From: Deltaproteobacteria bacterium
GTDB taxonomy: Bacteria; Desulfobacterota; Desulfarculia; Adiutricales; Adiutricaceae
Direction: 5' to 3'
Assembly (NCBI GenBank): GCA_031288415.1
Contig: JAITRL010000148.1
Span: forward strand, 1-45,401
Length of the DNA: 45,401 nt
Numbering within the stretch: the first letter of the stretch is position 1; every line of letters begins with the position of its first letter. Below the pieces are notes generated by a model. That model worked only from the letters and a program-made list of their open reading frames with translations. It had not been told where the DNA came from and did no database searches. The translations under genes were made by a program, and so were the position numbers. Shown here piece after piece: positions 16,701 through 28,684 of the stretch.

Positions 16701-17161
16701 CCCTGCGTTTTCCCTGGCCGACAAGGGCTTTCAACCCCGTGAGGGCCGGCCGGCGAAACGGCCGGCCGCGCCGTTCCGAAGCGGCTTCGGTTCCCAAGCC
16801 GCCCGCTACCCTGTTTTCCCGCGTTGCCGCTCCCTGTGCCCCGCCGAATCCCGAAGCCGGGGACTTTCCCTGACGTTCGGGCGCGTTCGCCGCCTGCGCG
16901 CTGTTTCCCGCCTTGAGGCCCCCCGCCGTTTTCAGCTTCAGGCTATCCCGGCCTTCCGGCCCTCTCCAGCCAATACCGGCCCCTCAGGCCGCCCCGGCCC
17001 TCCAGGCAATCCCGGCCCCTTTGGCCGCCTCGACTTTCCACCCGATACCGGCCCCTCAGGCCGCCCCTGGCCCTCCAGGCCGCCCAGGCCGCCCGATTCC
17101 TTGAGGGCCTTTCCGGCCCGCAGGGAGCTTTCCAACAACCCAGAACTTCAAAGGTGACCGT

Positions 17162-17782
17162 ATGACCAGCGGCGTAGCCAAGATCCTGCCTTCCCTGGCT
17201 CTGACCCTCCTGCTGGCCGCCTCGTGCATAGGCGGAGCCAAGCGCCTCGGCCTCTCCTACAGCCCGATCCCGGGGGCCAAGCTCGACCGCGGCACCGTGC
17301 AGCTGGTCATAAACGATGCCCGGCCGTCGAAAAGCATCGTGGGCCCGGAGGCCTTGAGGCGCGATCTCTTCAAAGGCAGCCAGAACGGCCTCGTGGACTT
17401 CACGGTGAAGCTCCCCACGGGCGAGACCGTCTCCAGGAGCAGCCTCACCGTCGAGGCGGCGGTCTTCGAGGCCGTCAAGGAGCGCCTAAGGCTCCAGGGA
17501 GTCACCGCCCAGACCGGCGTCTCCGGCGCCAAGGCCAGGGTGACGGTGAACATCGCCGATCTCGTCATAGACGTCCAGGGTTCCGATCTCTCCTCCCACG
17601 TGCGGCTGGAGGCGGTCATGGACCGCCCCGGCCTGGAGCTCGTCACCCGCACCTGGGCGGAGGCCGACAGTTCCAAGATGAAGCTCATCGGCGACATGGG
17701 CGGCTCGGAGAGCGTCTCCGAGGCCCTGACCCTGGCGGTCAACCGCCTGGACTTCTCCAGCCTGGACCGCTTCCAGCAATGA
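17162..17782 (+). CDS. Outer-membrane-type lipoprotein, YajG-like
   Basis: A 206-residue protein with a lipoprotein signal peptide. A hydrophobic stretch (residues 8-20) ends in the lipobox 'LAASC', giving lipidated Cys22. The residue after Cys is Ile, so an inner-membrane retention Asp is absent and sorting to the outer membrane is inferred. The mature part begins with 'GLSYSPIPGAKLDRGTVQLV' followed by a Asn-Asp-Ala-Arg stretch, which resembles the start of YajG-like lipoproteins. Function is unknown. The ATG is preceded by AAAGGTGA at good spacing. The gene is followed by a Pro-rich frame and then RNase J in the same direction. Confidence 0.75.
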   Translation: MTSGVAKILPSLALTLLLAASCIGGAKRLGLSYSPIPGAKLDRGTVQLVINDARPSKSIVGPEALRRDLFKGSQNGLVDFTVKLPTGETVSRSSLTVEAAVFEAVKERLRLQGVTAQTGVSGAKARVTVNIADLVIDVQGSDLSSHVRLEAVMDRPGLELVTRTWAEADSSKMKLIGDMGGSESVSEALTLAVNRLDFSSLDRFQQ

Positions 17783-17816
17783 CCGGGGGGCCGAGCCCGG
17801 CAGGATACGCCACGAC

Positions 17817-18089
17817 ATGAACGCTCCCCCGCACCGCCTGGGCAGGGCCCCGGCGCGGCGCACCGCGCCGCCTCCGGCCCGGCCCCAGGCCCCGCCGCGC
17901 CCTGCGGCCTTCGCCCGGCCGCGCCTTGCCGCCTTCGCGCCGCCGCCTGTCGCCCCGACCCCGCCTCAGCCTGCCGCCCCTGCCTCGCCGCTCTCTTCCG
18001 AGGCCCGCCCGCCGGCCTCCCCCGCATTCCTGCCCGCGGCCCCCGCAGGCCCGCCAGGCGGACCCGCCGCGCCCCTGGAGGCCGCCTGA
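17817..18089 (+). CDS. Doubtful Pro/Ala-rich 90-residue ORF upstream of rnj
   Basis: This frame encodes almost only Pro, Ala, Arg and Ser and matches no family. In its favour, an ATG follows GGCAGGAT and its TGA overlaps the RNase J ATG as TGATG, an arrangement that couples translation. Against it, stop codons are rare by chance at this GC content. It could be an upstream translated leader rather than a functional protein. It also fills the only spacer between the lipoprotein and rnj. Confidence 0.25.
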   Translation: MNAPPHRLGRAPARRTAPPPARPQAPPRPAAFARPRLAAFAPPPVAPTPPQPAAPASPLSSEARPPASPAFLPAAPAGPPGGPAAPLEAA

Positions 18090-19879
18090 TGGGCGCGGAC
18101 ATGCCCCGCCCGGCGCCGGACCTGGACGTCAGGGACCCTAAGGAGTCCAAGGAGCCGCAGGTGGAGATCATCCCCTTGGGCGGGCTGGGGGAGATCGGCC
18201 TGAACTGCATGGTCCTGTCCTGCGCGGGGGAGATGATCGTGATAGACGCGGGCCTGATGTTCCCGCGGCCGGACCAGCCCGGCGTGGACCTGGTGATCCC
18301 GGACTTCTCGTTCCTCAAGGCCAACGAGGACCGGCTCCGGGCCCTTATCCTCACCCACGGCCACGAGGACCACATCGGGGCCCTCCCGTTCCTCATGAAG
18401 GAGCTGCCGGGCCTGCCGGTCTACGGGACCGCCCTCACCCTCGCCCTAACGAGGGACCGCATCCGCGAGCAGATGGCCCCCGCCCCGGACTACCGGGAGA
18501 TCCGCCCCCGGGACAAGGCGACCCTGGGCCCCTTCGAGCTGGAGTTCATCAAGGTCAGCCACAGCATCCTGGACGGGGTGGGGGTGGCGGCGCGCACGCC
18601 GGCCGGCACCGTGGTGCATACCGGGGACTTCAAGATGGACCTCTCCGCCCCCGAGGAGGACCGGACCGACCTCTACCGCTTCGCGAGCTACGGGGAGGAG
18701 GGGGTCCTCGCCCTCCTCTCGGACTCCACCAACAGCGACATGCCGGGGCACTCCGTCTCCGAGAAGGAGGTGGGCCGCACGCTCTCCCGGATCTTCCGGG
18801 AGGCGCCGGGAAGGATCATCCTCGCCTGTTTCGCCTCCAGCCTCGCCCGCATCCGCGAGATCGTCAAGGCGGCGGTGCTTTCGGAGAGAAAGGTGGTCTT
18901 CGAGGGCAGGAGCATGACCGGAAACGTCAGGCTCGCCCAGGACATGGGCTACCTGTCCATCCCGCCCGGGGTGGAGATAGACTTCCACGAGACCGAGGAC
19001 TGCGAGGACGAGGAGCTCGTGATCGTCGCCACCGGAAGCCAGGGCGAGCCCCTGTCCGCCCTGGCCCGCATGGCCCACGGGGAGCACCGCCGGGTGGAGG
19101 TGCGCGGAGGAGACACCATCATCTTCTCCGCCAGGGCCATCCCCGGCAACGAGACCGCCATCAGCTCCCTCGTCAACCTCTTCCGGCACCAGGGCGCCAA
19201 GGTGGTGGACCCCCAGGCGGAGATCATCCACGCCTCGGGCCACGGGCACGTGGACGAGCTCAAGCTCATGCTGGCCCTCACGCGGCCCCATTACCTCATC
19301 CCCGTGCACGGGGAGCTCAGGCACCTCCACCGCCACCGCGAGATCGCCGAGGAGCTGGGCATGCCGCGGGGCCGCATCCTCCTTCTGGCCGACGGGCAGA
19401 GGGTGGCCCTCTCCCGCGACCGCTCTTACAAGATGTGCAAGGCCGTGCGCACCGGGAGGCGCCTGGTGGAGGGCGTGCGCCTGGGCTCCCCCTCCGACCC
19501 CGTGCTCAACGAGCGGCGGAGGCTCTCCGAGAACGGCGTGGTCGCGGTCACGGCCGCCCTGGACTCCCGCACCCTCGAGCCGCTTTCCCTGCCCAAGGTC
19601 TCCATCCAGGGGGTCAACTACACCGACGAGGACGACCTCACCCTGGCCGCCCAGGAGGCGGCCTGGGACTGTTGCGCCCGCTACGCCAAGGCCTTCGCCA
19701 AACAGGACCCCCCGATCCCCGGGACAGAGCCCGAAGAGCTCCTCAGGCGCCTCAAGGGCGACGTGCGGGCGGTTTTCCGCCAGCACATCAACCGCAGGCC
19801 TGTCGTGCTGGCCCAGGTCATGCTCATGGATCCGGAGGCGCCCCCGTTGCCTGCGGAGGAGGCCGGCGGCGAAGGCTGA
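18089..19879 (+). CDS. rnj: Ribonuclease J
   Basis: A metallo-beta-lactamase/beta-CASP nuclease acting in mRNA decay and rRNA maturation, with 5'-3' exonuclease and endonuclease activities in the family. The protein has 596 residues. The zinc motif is 'HGHEDH' (H90 to H95), preceded by 'IPLGGLGEIGLNCMVL' near the N-terminus. 'HTGDFKMD' and the beta-CASP signatures 'SDSTNSDMPGHS' and 'ASGHGHVDELKLML' follow, with the histidine loop 'PVHGELRHLHRH'. The C-terminal domain is complete. The first 20 or so residues are extra. ATG 18089 overlaps the preceding TGA. Other RNA-decay proteins are encoded at 33779-35860 and 37758-41141 of the same window. Confidence 0.94.
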   Translation: MGADMPRPAPDLDVRDPKESKEPQVEIIPLGGLGEIGLNCMVLSCAGEMIVIDAGLMFPRPDQPGVDLVIPDFSFLKANEDRLRALILTHGHEDHIGALPFLMKELPGLPVYGTALTLALTRDRIREQMAPAPDYREIRPRDKATLGPFELEFIKVSHSILDGVGVAARTPAGTVVHTGDFKMDLSAPEEDRTDLYRFASYGEEGVLALLSDSTNSDMPGHSVSEKEVGRTLSRIFREAPGRIILACFASSLARIREIVKAAVLSERKVVFEGRSMTGNVRLAQDMGYLSIPPGVEIDFHETEDCEDEELVIVATGSQGEPLSALARMAHGEHRRVEVRGGDTIIFSARAIPGNETAISSLVNLFRHQGAKVVDPQAEIIHASGHGHVDELKLMLALTRPHYLIPVHGELRHLHRHREIAEELGMPRGRILLLADGQRVALSRDRSYKMCKAVRTGRRLVEGVRLGSPSDPVLNERRRLSENGVVAVTAALDSRTLEPLSLPKVSIQGVNYTDEDDLTLAAQEAAWDCCARYAKAFAKQDPPIPGTEPEELLRRLKGDVRAVFRQHINRRPVVLAQVMLMDPEAPPLPAEEAGGEG

Positions 19880-20238
19880 GGATGAGCCCCCGCGCCTTGG
19901 CCATGACGGCCTTGCGGCCTTCCCCGCCCGGGCCGCAAGGGCCTGACATGCCCTGCCGAAGCCTGCCGGAAGCCCTGCCTAAGCCTGCCGGAAGCCTTGC
20001 CGAACCTGCCTGAGACCTGCCGCAAGCCTTGCCGAACCTGCCTGAGACCTGCCGGAAGCCATCAGGAGGCATCGGCGCCCCTGTCCGAAATCGAGTCGGA
20101 AAAATCTTTATGCTCGGCGGAAAGCCGCCGGAAGCCATCGGCAAGACCCGGCGGAAAGCCTGCCGGGCAGCCCGGAACAGGACAGGCCGAGAATTCAGGC
20201 CGGCCGCCCGGAAAAAAACCCCGCAAAGGACGCGTCAC
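19880..20238. other. Repeat-rich spacer before proA
   Basis: The spacer consists largely of variants of 'cctgccggaagcc', including the 32-base tandem pair listed separately. An AAGGA at about 20225 serves as the proA ribosome site. Open frames reading through the repeats have no family match. Confidence 0.6.
19991..20054 (+). repeat. 32-base tandem duplication
   Basis: Two copies (19991-20022 and 20023-20054) differ at one base. The unit is not a multiple of three, which argues against a coding role for this segment. Confidence 0.9.
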
Positions 20239-21495
20239 ATGAGCATCAGGGCCACCGCGGAGGCAGCCAAGGCCTCCCTTCCGTACCTCGCCAGAAGCGC
20301 GGCCGGGGCGCGCAACCTTTTTCTGGAAAGGTTCGCCCGCAACGTGAGGGAGGGCGCCGAATCCTTGCTCTCCGCCAACTCCGAGGACGTCTCCCTGGCC
20401 AGGGAGGCGGGGCACCCGGCCGCCTTCCTGGACCGCCTGGCCTTGACCGCCGGCCGCGCGGAGTCGCTGGCCGCAAGCCTTCTGGAGGTGGCGGCCCTGC
20501 CCGACCCCCTGTTCGCCCTCGAGGACATGGAGAGGCGCGCCACAGGGCTCATGGTCGCGAGGATGCGCATCCCTTTGGGGGTCATAGCCTTCATCTGCGA
20601 GGCCAGGCCCGGGGCGGCGGCCGAGGCCGCCGCGCTGGCCGTCAAGAGCGGCAACGCCATGATCGTCAAGCCCGGCAAGGAGTCCGCCAGGAGTTCCAAG
20701 GCCCTGGGCGACCTCATGAAAAAGTCGCTCTCCGAGGCCGGGCTTCCCGAGGACGCGGTCAGCGTGCTCCCTTCCATGGACCGCGAGGACATCCGCGAGC
20801 TCGTGAGCCTGGACGGCCTGGTGGACCTGGTGATCCCCCGGGGCGGCGAGGGGCTTATCCGCTTCGTGGCCGAGAACTCCCGCGTGCCCGTGCTCAAGCA
20901 CTACAAGGGTGTCTGCCACCTCTACGTGGATGAGGGGGCGGACCTGGAGATGGCCCTCAAGGTGACGGTGGACGCCAAGACCAGCCGTCCCGGCACCTGC
21001 AACGCCCTCGAGTGCCTCCTGGTCCACGCTAAGGAGGCGAAAGCCTTTCTCCCGCGGCTGGCCCTCGCCCTCAGGGACAAAGGCGTCTCGGCGCGCGCCT
21101 CCGCCCCCTGCCTCCCCCACCTCGAGGCGCTGGGCCCGGCCCTGTCCGAGGCCGTCCCGGAGGACTTCGGCAGGGAGTACCTGGACCTTGTCCTCAACAT
21201 CGCCGCCGTCCCCGACCTTGACGGGGCCCTGGCCCACATCCGGCGCTACGGCTCCTGCCACACCGACGGCATCATCACCCGGGACCTCGGCCGGGCGGGA
21301 AGGTTCCTGGCGGAGACCGATTCCTCCTGCGTGATGGTCAACGCCTCGACCCGCCTCAACGACGGCGGGGTCCTGGGCCTGGGGAGCGAGATAGGCATCT
21401 CCACCTCCAAGCTCCACGCCTACGGCCCCATGGGCCTGAAGGAACTCACCGCCAGGAAGTTCGTGGTCCTGGGGGAAGGCCACGTGAGAGGCTGA
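20239..21495 (+). CDS. proA: Glutamate-5-semialdehyde dehydrogenase (gamma-glutamyl phosphate reductase)
   Basis: The second enzyme of proline synthesis: it reduces gamma-glutamyl phosphate with NADPH to glutamate semialdehyde in the cytoplasm. With ATG 20239 the protein has 418 residues, the normal length, and an AAGGA lies nine bases upstream. The upstream extension of the frame to 20029 reads through non-triplet repeats and is rejected. Visible signatures are 'RMRIPLGVIAFICEARPG', 'VKSGNAMIVKPGKES', the catalytic cysteine C254 in 'SRPGTCNALECLLVH', and near the end 'VMVNASTRLNDGGVLGLGSE' with 'GISTSKLHAYGPMGL'. proB is not in the window. Confidence 0.95.
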   Translation: MSIRATAEAAKASLPYLARSAAGARNLFLERFARNVREGAESLLSANSEDVSLAREAGHPAAFLDRLALTAGRAESLAASLLEVAALPDPLFALEDMERRATGLMVARMRIPLGVIAFICEARPGAAAEAAALAVKSGNAMIVKPGKESARSSKALGDLMKKSLSEAGLPEDAVSVLPSMDREDIRELVSLDGLVDLVIPRGGEGLIRFVAENSRVPVLKHYKGVCHLYVDEGADLEMALKVTVDAKTSRPGTCNALECLLVHAKEAKAFLPRLALALRDKGVSARASAPCLPHLEALGPALSEAVPEDFGREYLDLVLNIAAVPDLDGALAHIRRYGSCHTDGIITRDLGRAGRFLAETDSSCVMVNASTRLNDGGVLGLGSEIGISTSKLHAYGPMGLKELTARKFVVLGEGHVRG

Positions 21496-21504
21496 AAGCA
21501 AACG

Positions 21505-24161
<2,657 letters not shown>

Positions 24162-24555
24162 AAGCCCGGATCCGGGGCGGCAGCCCACGCCGCCGCGGCG
24201 CCTCATGCCTCGCCCCGTGCCCCGGGACGCCCTCAGGAAAGCCGCCAGACTGACCTGCGGAGCCCCCGGGCGTCCTTTTTGCCGGGACAGGCGGGCGCGC
24301 TTTCCCGGAAACTCCCTTCCGGCTCCCTTCCAAGGGGAAAAGCCGCAAGGCGCTTCCCTTTAAGCGTAAGCCGCAAGGCGCCTCTCTTTAGCGGAAAGCC
24401 GCAGGAGCCCTTTTCCCGGCTCTCTTCCCGCCGGGACCGGCTTCACGGCCAGGTTCCAGGCGCCCCCGCCGTTACGGCGGAGGCCTCGCTGAAGGCCGTC
24501 CCCTCCGGCCGGCCGACTATCGCACGACCCCGATGTCACCGCAGGAGTCCCTGTA
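24162..24555. other. Spacer between tgt and yajC with 'ccgcaaggcg' repeats
   Basis: No gene seen. Bases 24340-24410 repeat 'aagccgcaaggcgc...ctttagcg'-type units about three times. An AGGAG eight bases before ATG 24556 is the yajC ribosome site. Confidence 0.5.
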
Positions 24556-24963
24556 ATGCTCTCATCCTTGTTCCTGTCCGCGGCGGTCGCCTTCGCCGCG
24601 GGCGCCCCCCCCTCAAGCGGAGGGGAAACCGGATCCCAAGGCGGAGGCGGAGCCCAGCTGATAATCTTCATAGTGGGCTTCATCCTCATTTTCTATTTCC
24701 TGATGTTGAGGCCCCAGAAGAAGCAGCAGAAGGAGCGCCAGAACATGCTGGACTCCATCCGCAAAGGCGACCGCATCCAGACCACCGGCGGCCTCCTCTG
24801 CACAGTGACCCACGTGGACCAGAAGGAACTCACTGTCCTCATCGCCCCCGAGGTCAGGGTCAAGCTGGCCCGCTCCGCCGTGTCCGGCGTCCTCCGCCAA
24901 AGCGACAAGCCCGCCGAGACCGCCCCTGCCGAGGCGGAGCCCCCGGCTAAATCCGGAACCTAA
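24556..24963 (+). CDS. yajC: Preprotein translocase subunit YajC
   Basis: A 135-residue single-span inner-membrane protein that associates with SecDF and the SecYEG channel. It has a short N-terminal hydrophobic leader-like stretch (residues 3-15) and a Gly/Ser-rich region. The main membrane segment is 'LIIFIVGFILIFYFLMLRPQ', followed at once by the diagnostic 'KKQQKERQNML' and 'GDRIQTTGGLLCTV'. The last 25 residues are a Pro/Ala/Glu tail. It precedes secD and secF in the same direction, but more than 600 bases of repeat DNA separate it from secD, unlike the tight operon normally seen. Confidence 0.95.
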   Translation: MLSSLFLSAAVAFAAGAPPSSGGETGSQGGGGAQLIIFIVGFILIFYFLMLRPQKKQQKERQNMLDSIRKGDRIQTTGGLLCTVTHVDQKELTVLIAPEVRVKLARSAVSGVLRQSDKPAETAPAEAEPPAKSGT

Positions 24964-25084
24964 AGGCGCGCCCCGCGCTTTTTCCTTCCGCCCTGCCCGT
25001 ACGCCCTGCGGGTCCTCAGCCCCCGCTTTCCCTGAGGCGGCGCGGCCTTTAAGGCCGCCCTCAAGGCCCCTGAGGCGCCGAAGC

Positions 25085-25320
25085 CCTTAAGCCCGCCCGC
25101 AAGGCCCCGGAGGCAACGCGGACCCGGGGCCGCCCGCGAGGGCCCCGGGGCAGCGCGGACTTGGGCCCGCCCGCAAAGTCCAGGAGGCGGCACAGCCCTA
25201 AGGCCCGCCTTCAGGGCCCAGGGGACAACGCGGCCCTGGGGCCGCCCGCAAGGTCCCAAGGACAACGCGGCCCTGGAGCCCGCCCGCAAGGCCCTGGGGA
25301 CAGCGCGGGCCTTGGACCCG
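25085..25320 (+). repeat. Imperfect ~50-base tandem repeat upstream of secD
   Basis: Successive copies share 'gcccgcaagg', then 'cccggaggcaacgcggaccc' or close variants such as 'cccaaggacaacgcggccct'. About five copies are visible. Confidence 0.7.
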
Positions 25321-25381
25321 AAACCAAGGTCTTACGCAGGCGGCAAACCCCGGAGGCAGCCCCTCCCGAGGCCGCGCGGAC

Positions 25382-25457
25382 GGCAAAGCCCCGGAAGCCT
25401 CCGGCAAGGCGCGGCCGACGGCGAAGCCCCGGAAGCCTCCGGCAAGGCGCGGCCGAC
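25382..25457 (+). repeat. 38-base tandem duplication
   Basis: Two nearly identical 38-base copies (25382-25419, 25420-25457) differ at one base, and the beginning of a third follows. The unit is not a multiple of three. Confidence 0.9.
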
Positions 25458-25601
25458 GGCAAGGCCCCGGAGGCCGCAAGGCCTTTGGAGCCGCCCGCGG
25501 GCCGCATAAGCCTCCAGGCCGCTTGGCGCCTGCCCCGGCGCGCGCCGGCGGCAAGGCCGCCGGGACCAACTCAATCGACACCTACGAAGAGCCTTCAATT
25601 T

Positions 25602-27200
25602 ATGATCCAAAACCTGACCTGGCGCGGCGTTCTCCTCGTCCTGGTGCTGGGCGCCGGGTTCTACTCCGCGCTGCCCTCCTTCCTCCCGCCGAAGGACAAG
25701 GACAGCTCTTTTCTGAGGGCGCTCCTGCCTGACCGGACGATCAGCCTGGGCCTGGATCTCAAGGGCGGCATCTCCCTTACGATGGAAGTGGACATGGAAG
25801 CCGCCCTCCGGAACAGCGCCCGGAGGTCCGCCGACACGCTGAGAAGGTCAGTATCCGACGAGAAGCTGGCCGGGGTGACGGTGGAAAACGAGGACTCCCT
25901 GGACATCCTGGTGCGCTACCCTGACCCCGCCGCCCGCCAGGCCGTCCTGGACCTCCTGGACAAGAGCTACTACGGCCTGGAGGTCAAAAACGATGCCGAG
26001 GGAGTCCTCACCGTCGTCCAGACCTCCGAGGAGGCCTCGGACGTGCGCAGCCTCACCGGCCGCCAGGCCCTCGAGACCATCCGCAACAGGGTCGACATGT
26101 TCGGGGTGGCGGAGCCGGATATCCGGCCCCAGGGTGAGGACAGGATCCTGATCCAGCTGCCGGGCTTCGATGATCCCGCCCGCGCGGTGGAGCTCATCGG
26201 CCGCACTGCGGTGCTCGAGTTCAAGCTGGTGGACGACGGGCCCAAGACTGCCGAGGAGGCCCAGCGCACCGGGGCGCCCCCCGGCACCCAGGTCTACCAG
26301 GAGAAGATCACCGACCCCGCGACCGGGGCGGAGAGCTTCGTGCCGATCCTGCTCAGGAAGCAGACCCTCATGACCGGGGACACCCTCACGGATGCCCGGG
26401 CCTACGTGGGGGACTTCGGGGACCCCCGCGTCTCCATCCGCTTCGACGGACGGGGGGCGCGGGAATTCGGCGACATCACCGACCGCTACATCAACCGCAG
26501 GCTCGCCATTGTCCTGGACGACATCGTCTACAGCGCGCCCGTCATCGAGGCGCGCATCCCGGACGGGGAAGCCTACATCCGGGGCTCCTTCACCATGGAG
26601 GAGGCACGGCTCCTCTCCGTCGTCCTGAGGGCGGGGGCCCTGCCGGCGCCCGTGAGCGTCATTGAGGAGAGGACCGTGGGCCCCTCCCTGGGAGAGGACT
26701 CCATCCGGCAAGGCCTCCAGGCCGGGGGCCTGGGGCTCTTGCTTATCCTGGTCTTCCTGCTCTATTACTACCGCTGGAGCGGCATGGTGGCCGATCTCGC
26801 CCTCCTCATGAATTTCCCCATCGTCCTGGGGGCCCTGGCCGCCCTGGGCGCGACCCTGACCCTTCCGGGGATCTTCGGGCTGGTGCTCACCCTCGCCATG
26901 GCGGTGGACGCCAACATCCTCATCTTCGAGCGCATCCGCGAGGAGACCCGCCGCGACCGCCCGCCCCTCGCCGCGGTGTCAGGCGGCTTCGGAAGGGCCT
27001 TCTGGACCATCTTCGACGCCAACATCACCACCGTGCTGGCGGCCATGGTCCTCTACCAGTTCGGAAGCGGCCCCATCCGGGGCTTCGCGGTGACCCTCAT
27101 CATCGGGATACTCTCCTCGATGTTCACCGGGGTCTTCGCCTCGCGGTTCGTCTTCGACCTCGCGCTCACCCGCCTCAGGCCCAAGAGGATCAGCATCTGA
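25602..27200 (+). CDS. secD: Protein translocase subunit SecD
   Basis: With SecF it forms the proton-driven motor that pulls exported proteins across the inner membrane. From ATG 25602 the protein has 533 residues. Membrane segment one (residues 9-25) is followed by the family motif 'LGLDLKGGISL' (LDLKGG at 51-56), then the large periplasmic P1 domain. The C-terminal five-helix bundle includes 'PLLMNFPIVLGALAALGA'-type helices and the signature 'AMAVDANILIFERIREE'. A typical 'GPSLGEDSIRQGLQAG' leads into it. The upstream in-frame extension to 25161 is repetitive and would bury the first membrane segment, so it is rejected. secF follows 335 bases later. Confidence 0.95.
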   Translation: MIQNLTWRGVLLVLVLGAGFYSALPSFLPPKDKDSSFLRALLPDRTISLGLDLKGGISLTMEVDMEAALRNSARRSADTLRRSVSDEKLAGVTVENEDSLDILVRYPDPAARQAVLDLLDKSYYGLEVKNDAEGVLTVVQTSEEASDVRSLTGRQALETIRNRVDMFGVAEPDIRPQGEDRILIQLPGFDDPARAVELIGRTAVLEFKLVDDGPKTAEEAQRTGAPPGTQVYQEKITDPATGAESFVPILLRKQTLMTGDTLTDARAYVGDFGDPRVSIRFDGRGAREFGDITDRYINRRLAIVLDDIVYSAPVIEARIPDGEAYIRGSFTMEEARLLSVVLRAGALPAPVSVIEERTVGPSLGEDSIRQGLQAGGLGLLLILVFLLYYYRWSGMVADLALLMNFPIVLGALAALGATLTLPGIFGLVLTLAMAVDANILIFERIREETRRDRPPLAAVSGGFGRAFWTIFDANITTVLAAMVLYQFGSGPIRGFAVTLIIGILSSMFTGVFASRFVFDLALTRLRPKRISI

Positions 27201-27535
27201 CAAAGTCCGGTCCGGAGACCTGTCCCCGGAGGGGCGGGCCCTTGGATCCGGGCCCGCCGGCCATGCCTCCCCGGAACCCCGCCGGAGAAAGCCTCCCGGC
27301 CGCGCCCTTCCGGATGCCTGCCGCCCGGCCCTGCGCCGCCGCTCAAGGCCGGGCCGCTCCCGCCCGGAGGTGACAGGCCGGCCTAAGGCGCCCGAAAGCC
27401 TTTAGCCGCGACGGCCACCCGGCAAGGCCGGACATGCCGGCCTTAAACCGCCTGCCGGACAAGCCGGCCTTAAACCGCCCTAAGTCCTTCCCAACCCGCC
27501 AAGCACGCAGGAAACCACAAGCTTCAGGGGCCCTC
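27201..27535. other. Spacer between secD and secF
   Basis: No gene. Bases 27430-27480 repeat 'gccggccttaaaccgcc' twice. The gap is unusual because secD and secF are normally adjacent or fused. Confidence 0.55.
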
Positions 27536-28684
27536 ATGTCAGTGGAACTCATCAAGCCCGGCGTCAACTTCGACTTCATCGGCAACCGCCGCTGGGCCTT
27601 CCTTTTTTCGGGCATCCTCATAGCCGCCTCCTTAGTCTCCGTCATCGCCCACAAGGGCCTCAACCTGGGGGTGGACTTCCAGGGGGGCTCGCTTATCCAG
27701 GCGCGCTTCGCCTCGCAGTCGGCCGACCCGGAGTCCGTCCGGGCGACCCTGTCCGACGCGGGCCTCAGGGTATCGAGCGTCCAGGATTACGGCGAGGGCG
27801 GCGAACGTGAGTACCTCATCAACATCCAGAACCTCGAGGGCACGGGCGACCAGGCTCTGTCGAGCCTGGCCATCGCGGCCCTCAAGGCCGCCTTCGGCGA
27901 GGACGGGGTGGAGATCAGGCGCCAGGAGATGGTGGGGCCCAGGGTGGGGGCCGACCTCCGCCAGAAGGCCCTGTACGCCGTGTATTACTCGGTCCTCATC
28001 ATCATCATCTACATCTCCGGCCGCTTCGAGCAGAAATGGGGCACCTCCCTGGCCTTCTCGGCCATCCTCTTGGGCATCATTTACGTGGTCTCCCTCTTCG
28101 GGGTGGGGGTGGGCACGCTCATCATCACGGCCCTCATCGTCACCTGCATCACGTGCTACTTCATGCGCTTCTCCTTCGCGCTGGGGGGCATCATCGCCCT
28201 GATGCACGACGTGATCATCACCACCGGGGTGTTCTCCTTCCTCAACAAGGAGATAACGCTCTCCTTCGTCGCCGCCATCCTCACCATCATCGGGTATTCC
28301 CTCAACGACTCCATCATCGTCTTCGACCGCATCCGCGAGAACCGCTCCCGCAACCGCAGGGGCAACTACCCTGAAATCATCAACCGAAGCATCAACGAGA
28401 CCCTCTCGCGGACGATCCTCACCTCCGGGACTACCCTGTTCGCCCTCCTGAGCCTGTATTTCCTGGGCGGCCCTGTCAACCAGGACTTCGCCCTGGCTCT
28501 CACCATAGGCATAGCCATCGGAACCTTCTCCTCCATCTTCATCGCCTCCCCCATCCTCCTCCTGTGGGAAAGCAAAGCCGGCCCGGCCCCTGACGCCGGG
28601 ACCACTAAAGCCGGAGCGAAGGCCGGCTCCGCGAAAGCGGGGGCCGGCCCCCCGAAACCGGAGGCCGACTCCGCTAAGGCATAG
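27536..28684 (+). CDS. secF: Protein translocase subunit SecF
   Basis: Partner of SecD in the translocation motor. From ATG 27536 the protein has 382 residues. The first membrane helix ('FLFSGILIAASLVSVIA') is followed by 'LGVDFQGG' (residues 44-51), the SecF counterpart of the SecD motif. The periplasmic domain and then five helices follow, including 'IIGYSLNDSIIVFDRIREN' and 'NETLSRTILTSGTTLFALLS', both diagnostic. The last 35 residues are an Ala/Lys/Gly tail made of repeated 'KAGA'-type units, another small low-complexity addition. No clear terminator follows; the downstream 1.6 kb is repeat-rich. Confidence 0.95.
   Translation: MSVELIKPGVNFDFIGNRRWAFLFSGILIAASLVSVIAHKGLNLGVDFQGGSLIQARFASQSADPESVRATLSDAGLRVSSVQDYGEGGEREYLINIQNLEGTGDQALSSLAIAALKAAFGEDGVEIRRQEMVGPRVGADLRQKALYAVYYSVLIIIIYISGRFEQKWGTSLAFSAILLGIIYVVSLFGVGVGTLIITALIVTCITCYFMRFSFALGGIIALMHDVIITTGVFSFLNKEITLSFVAAILTIIGYSLNDSIIVFDRIRENRSRNRRGNYPEIINRSINETLSRTILTSGTTLFALLSLYFLGGPVNQDFALALTIGIAIGTFSSIFIASPILLLWESKAGPAPDAGTTKAGAKAGSAKAGAGPPKPEADSAKA

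Larger units (their letters stand above)
15230..17161. other. 1.9-kb spacer holding a decayed transposase and a possible small RNA
   Basis: No intact gene is seen. The recognisable contents are the IS630 remnant (15615-15995), a promoter and hairpin region (16523-16700), and 16960-17110, where segments such as 'ggcccctcaggccgcccc' and 'ggccctccaggc' repeat several times. Frames elsewhere, such as 15269-15613, match no family. Confidence 0.5.
24964..25601. other. Repeat-filled gap between yajC and secD
   Basis: About 640 bases without a supported gene inside what is normally a compact operon. About five imperfect copies of a unit of roughly 50 bases ('gcccgcaaggccc...gacaacgcgg') lie at 25085-25320, and two 38-base units follow at 25382-25457. 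The secD frame is open through part of this DNA back to 25161, which I attribute to GC-rich stop-poor sequence. Confidence 0.6.
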
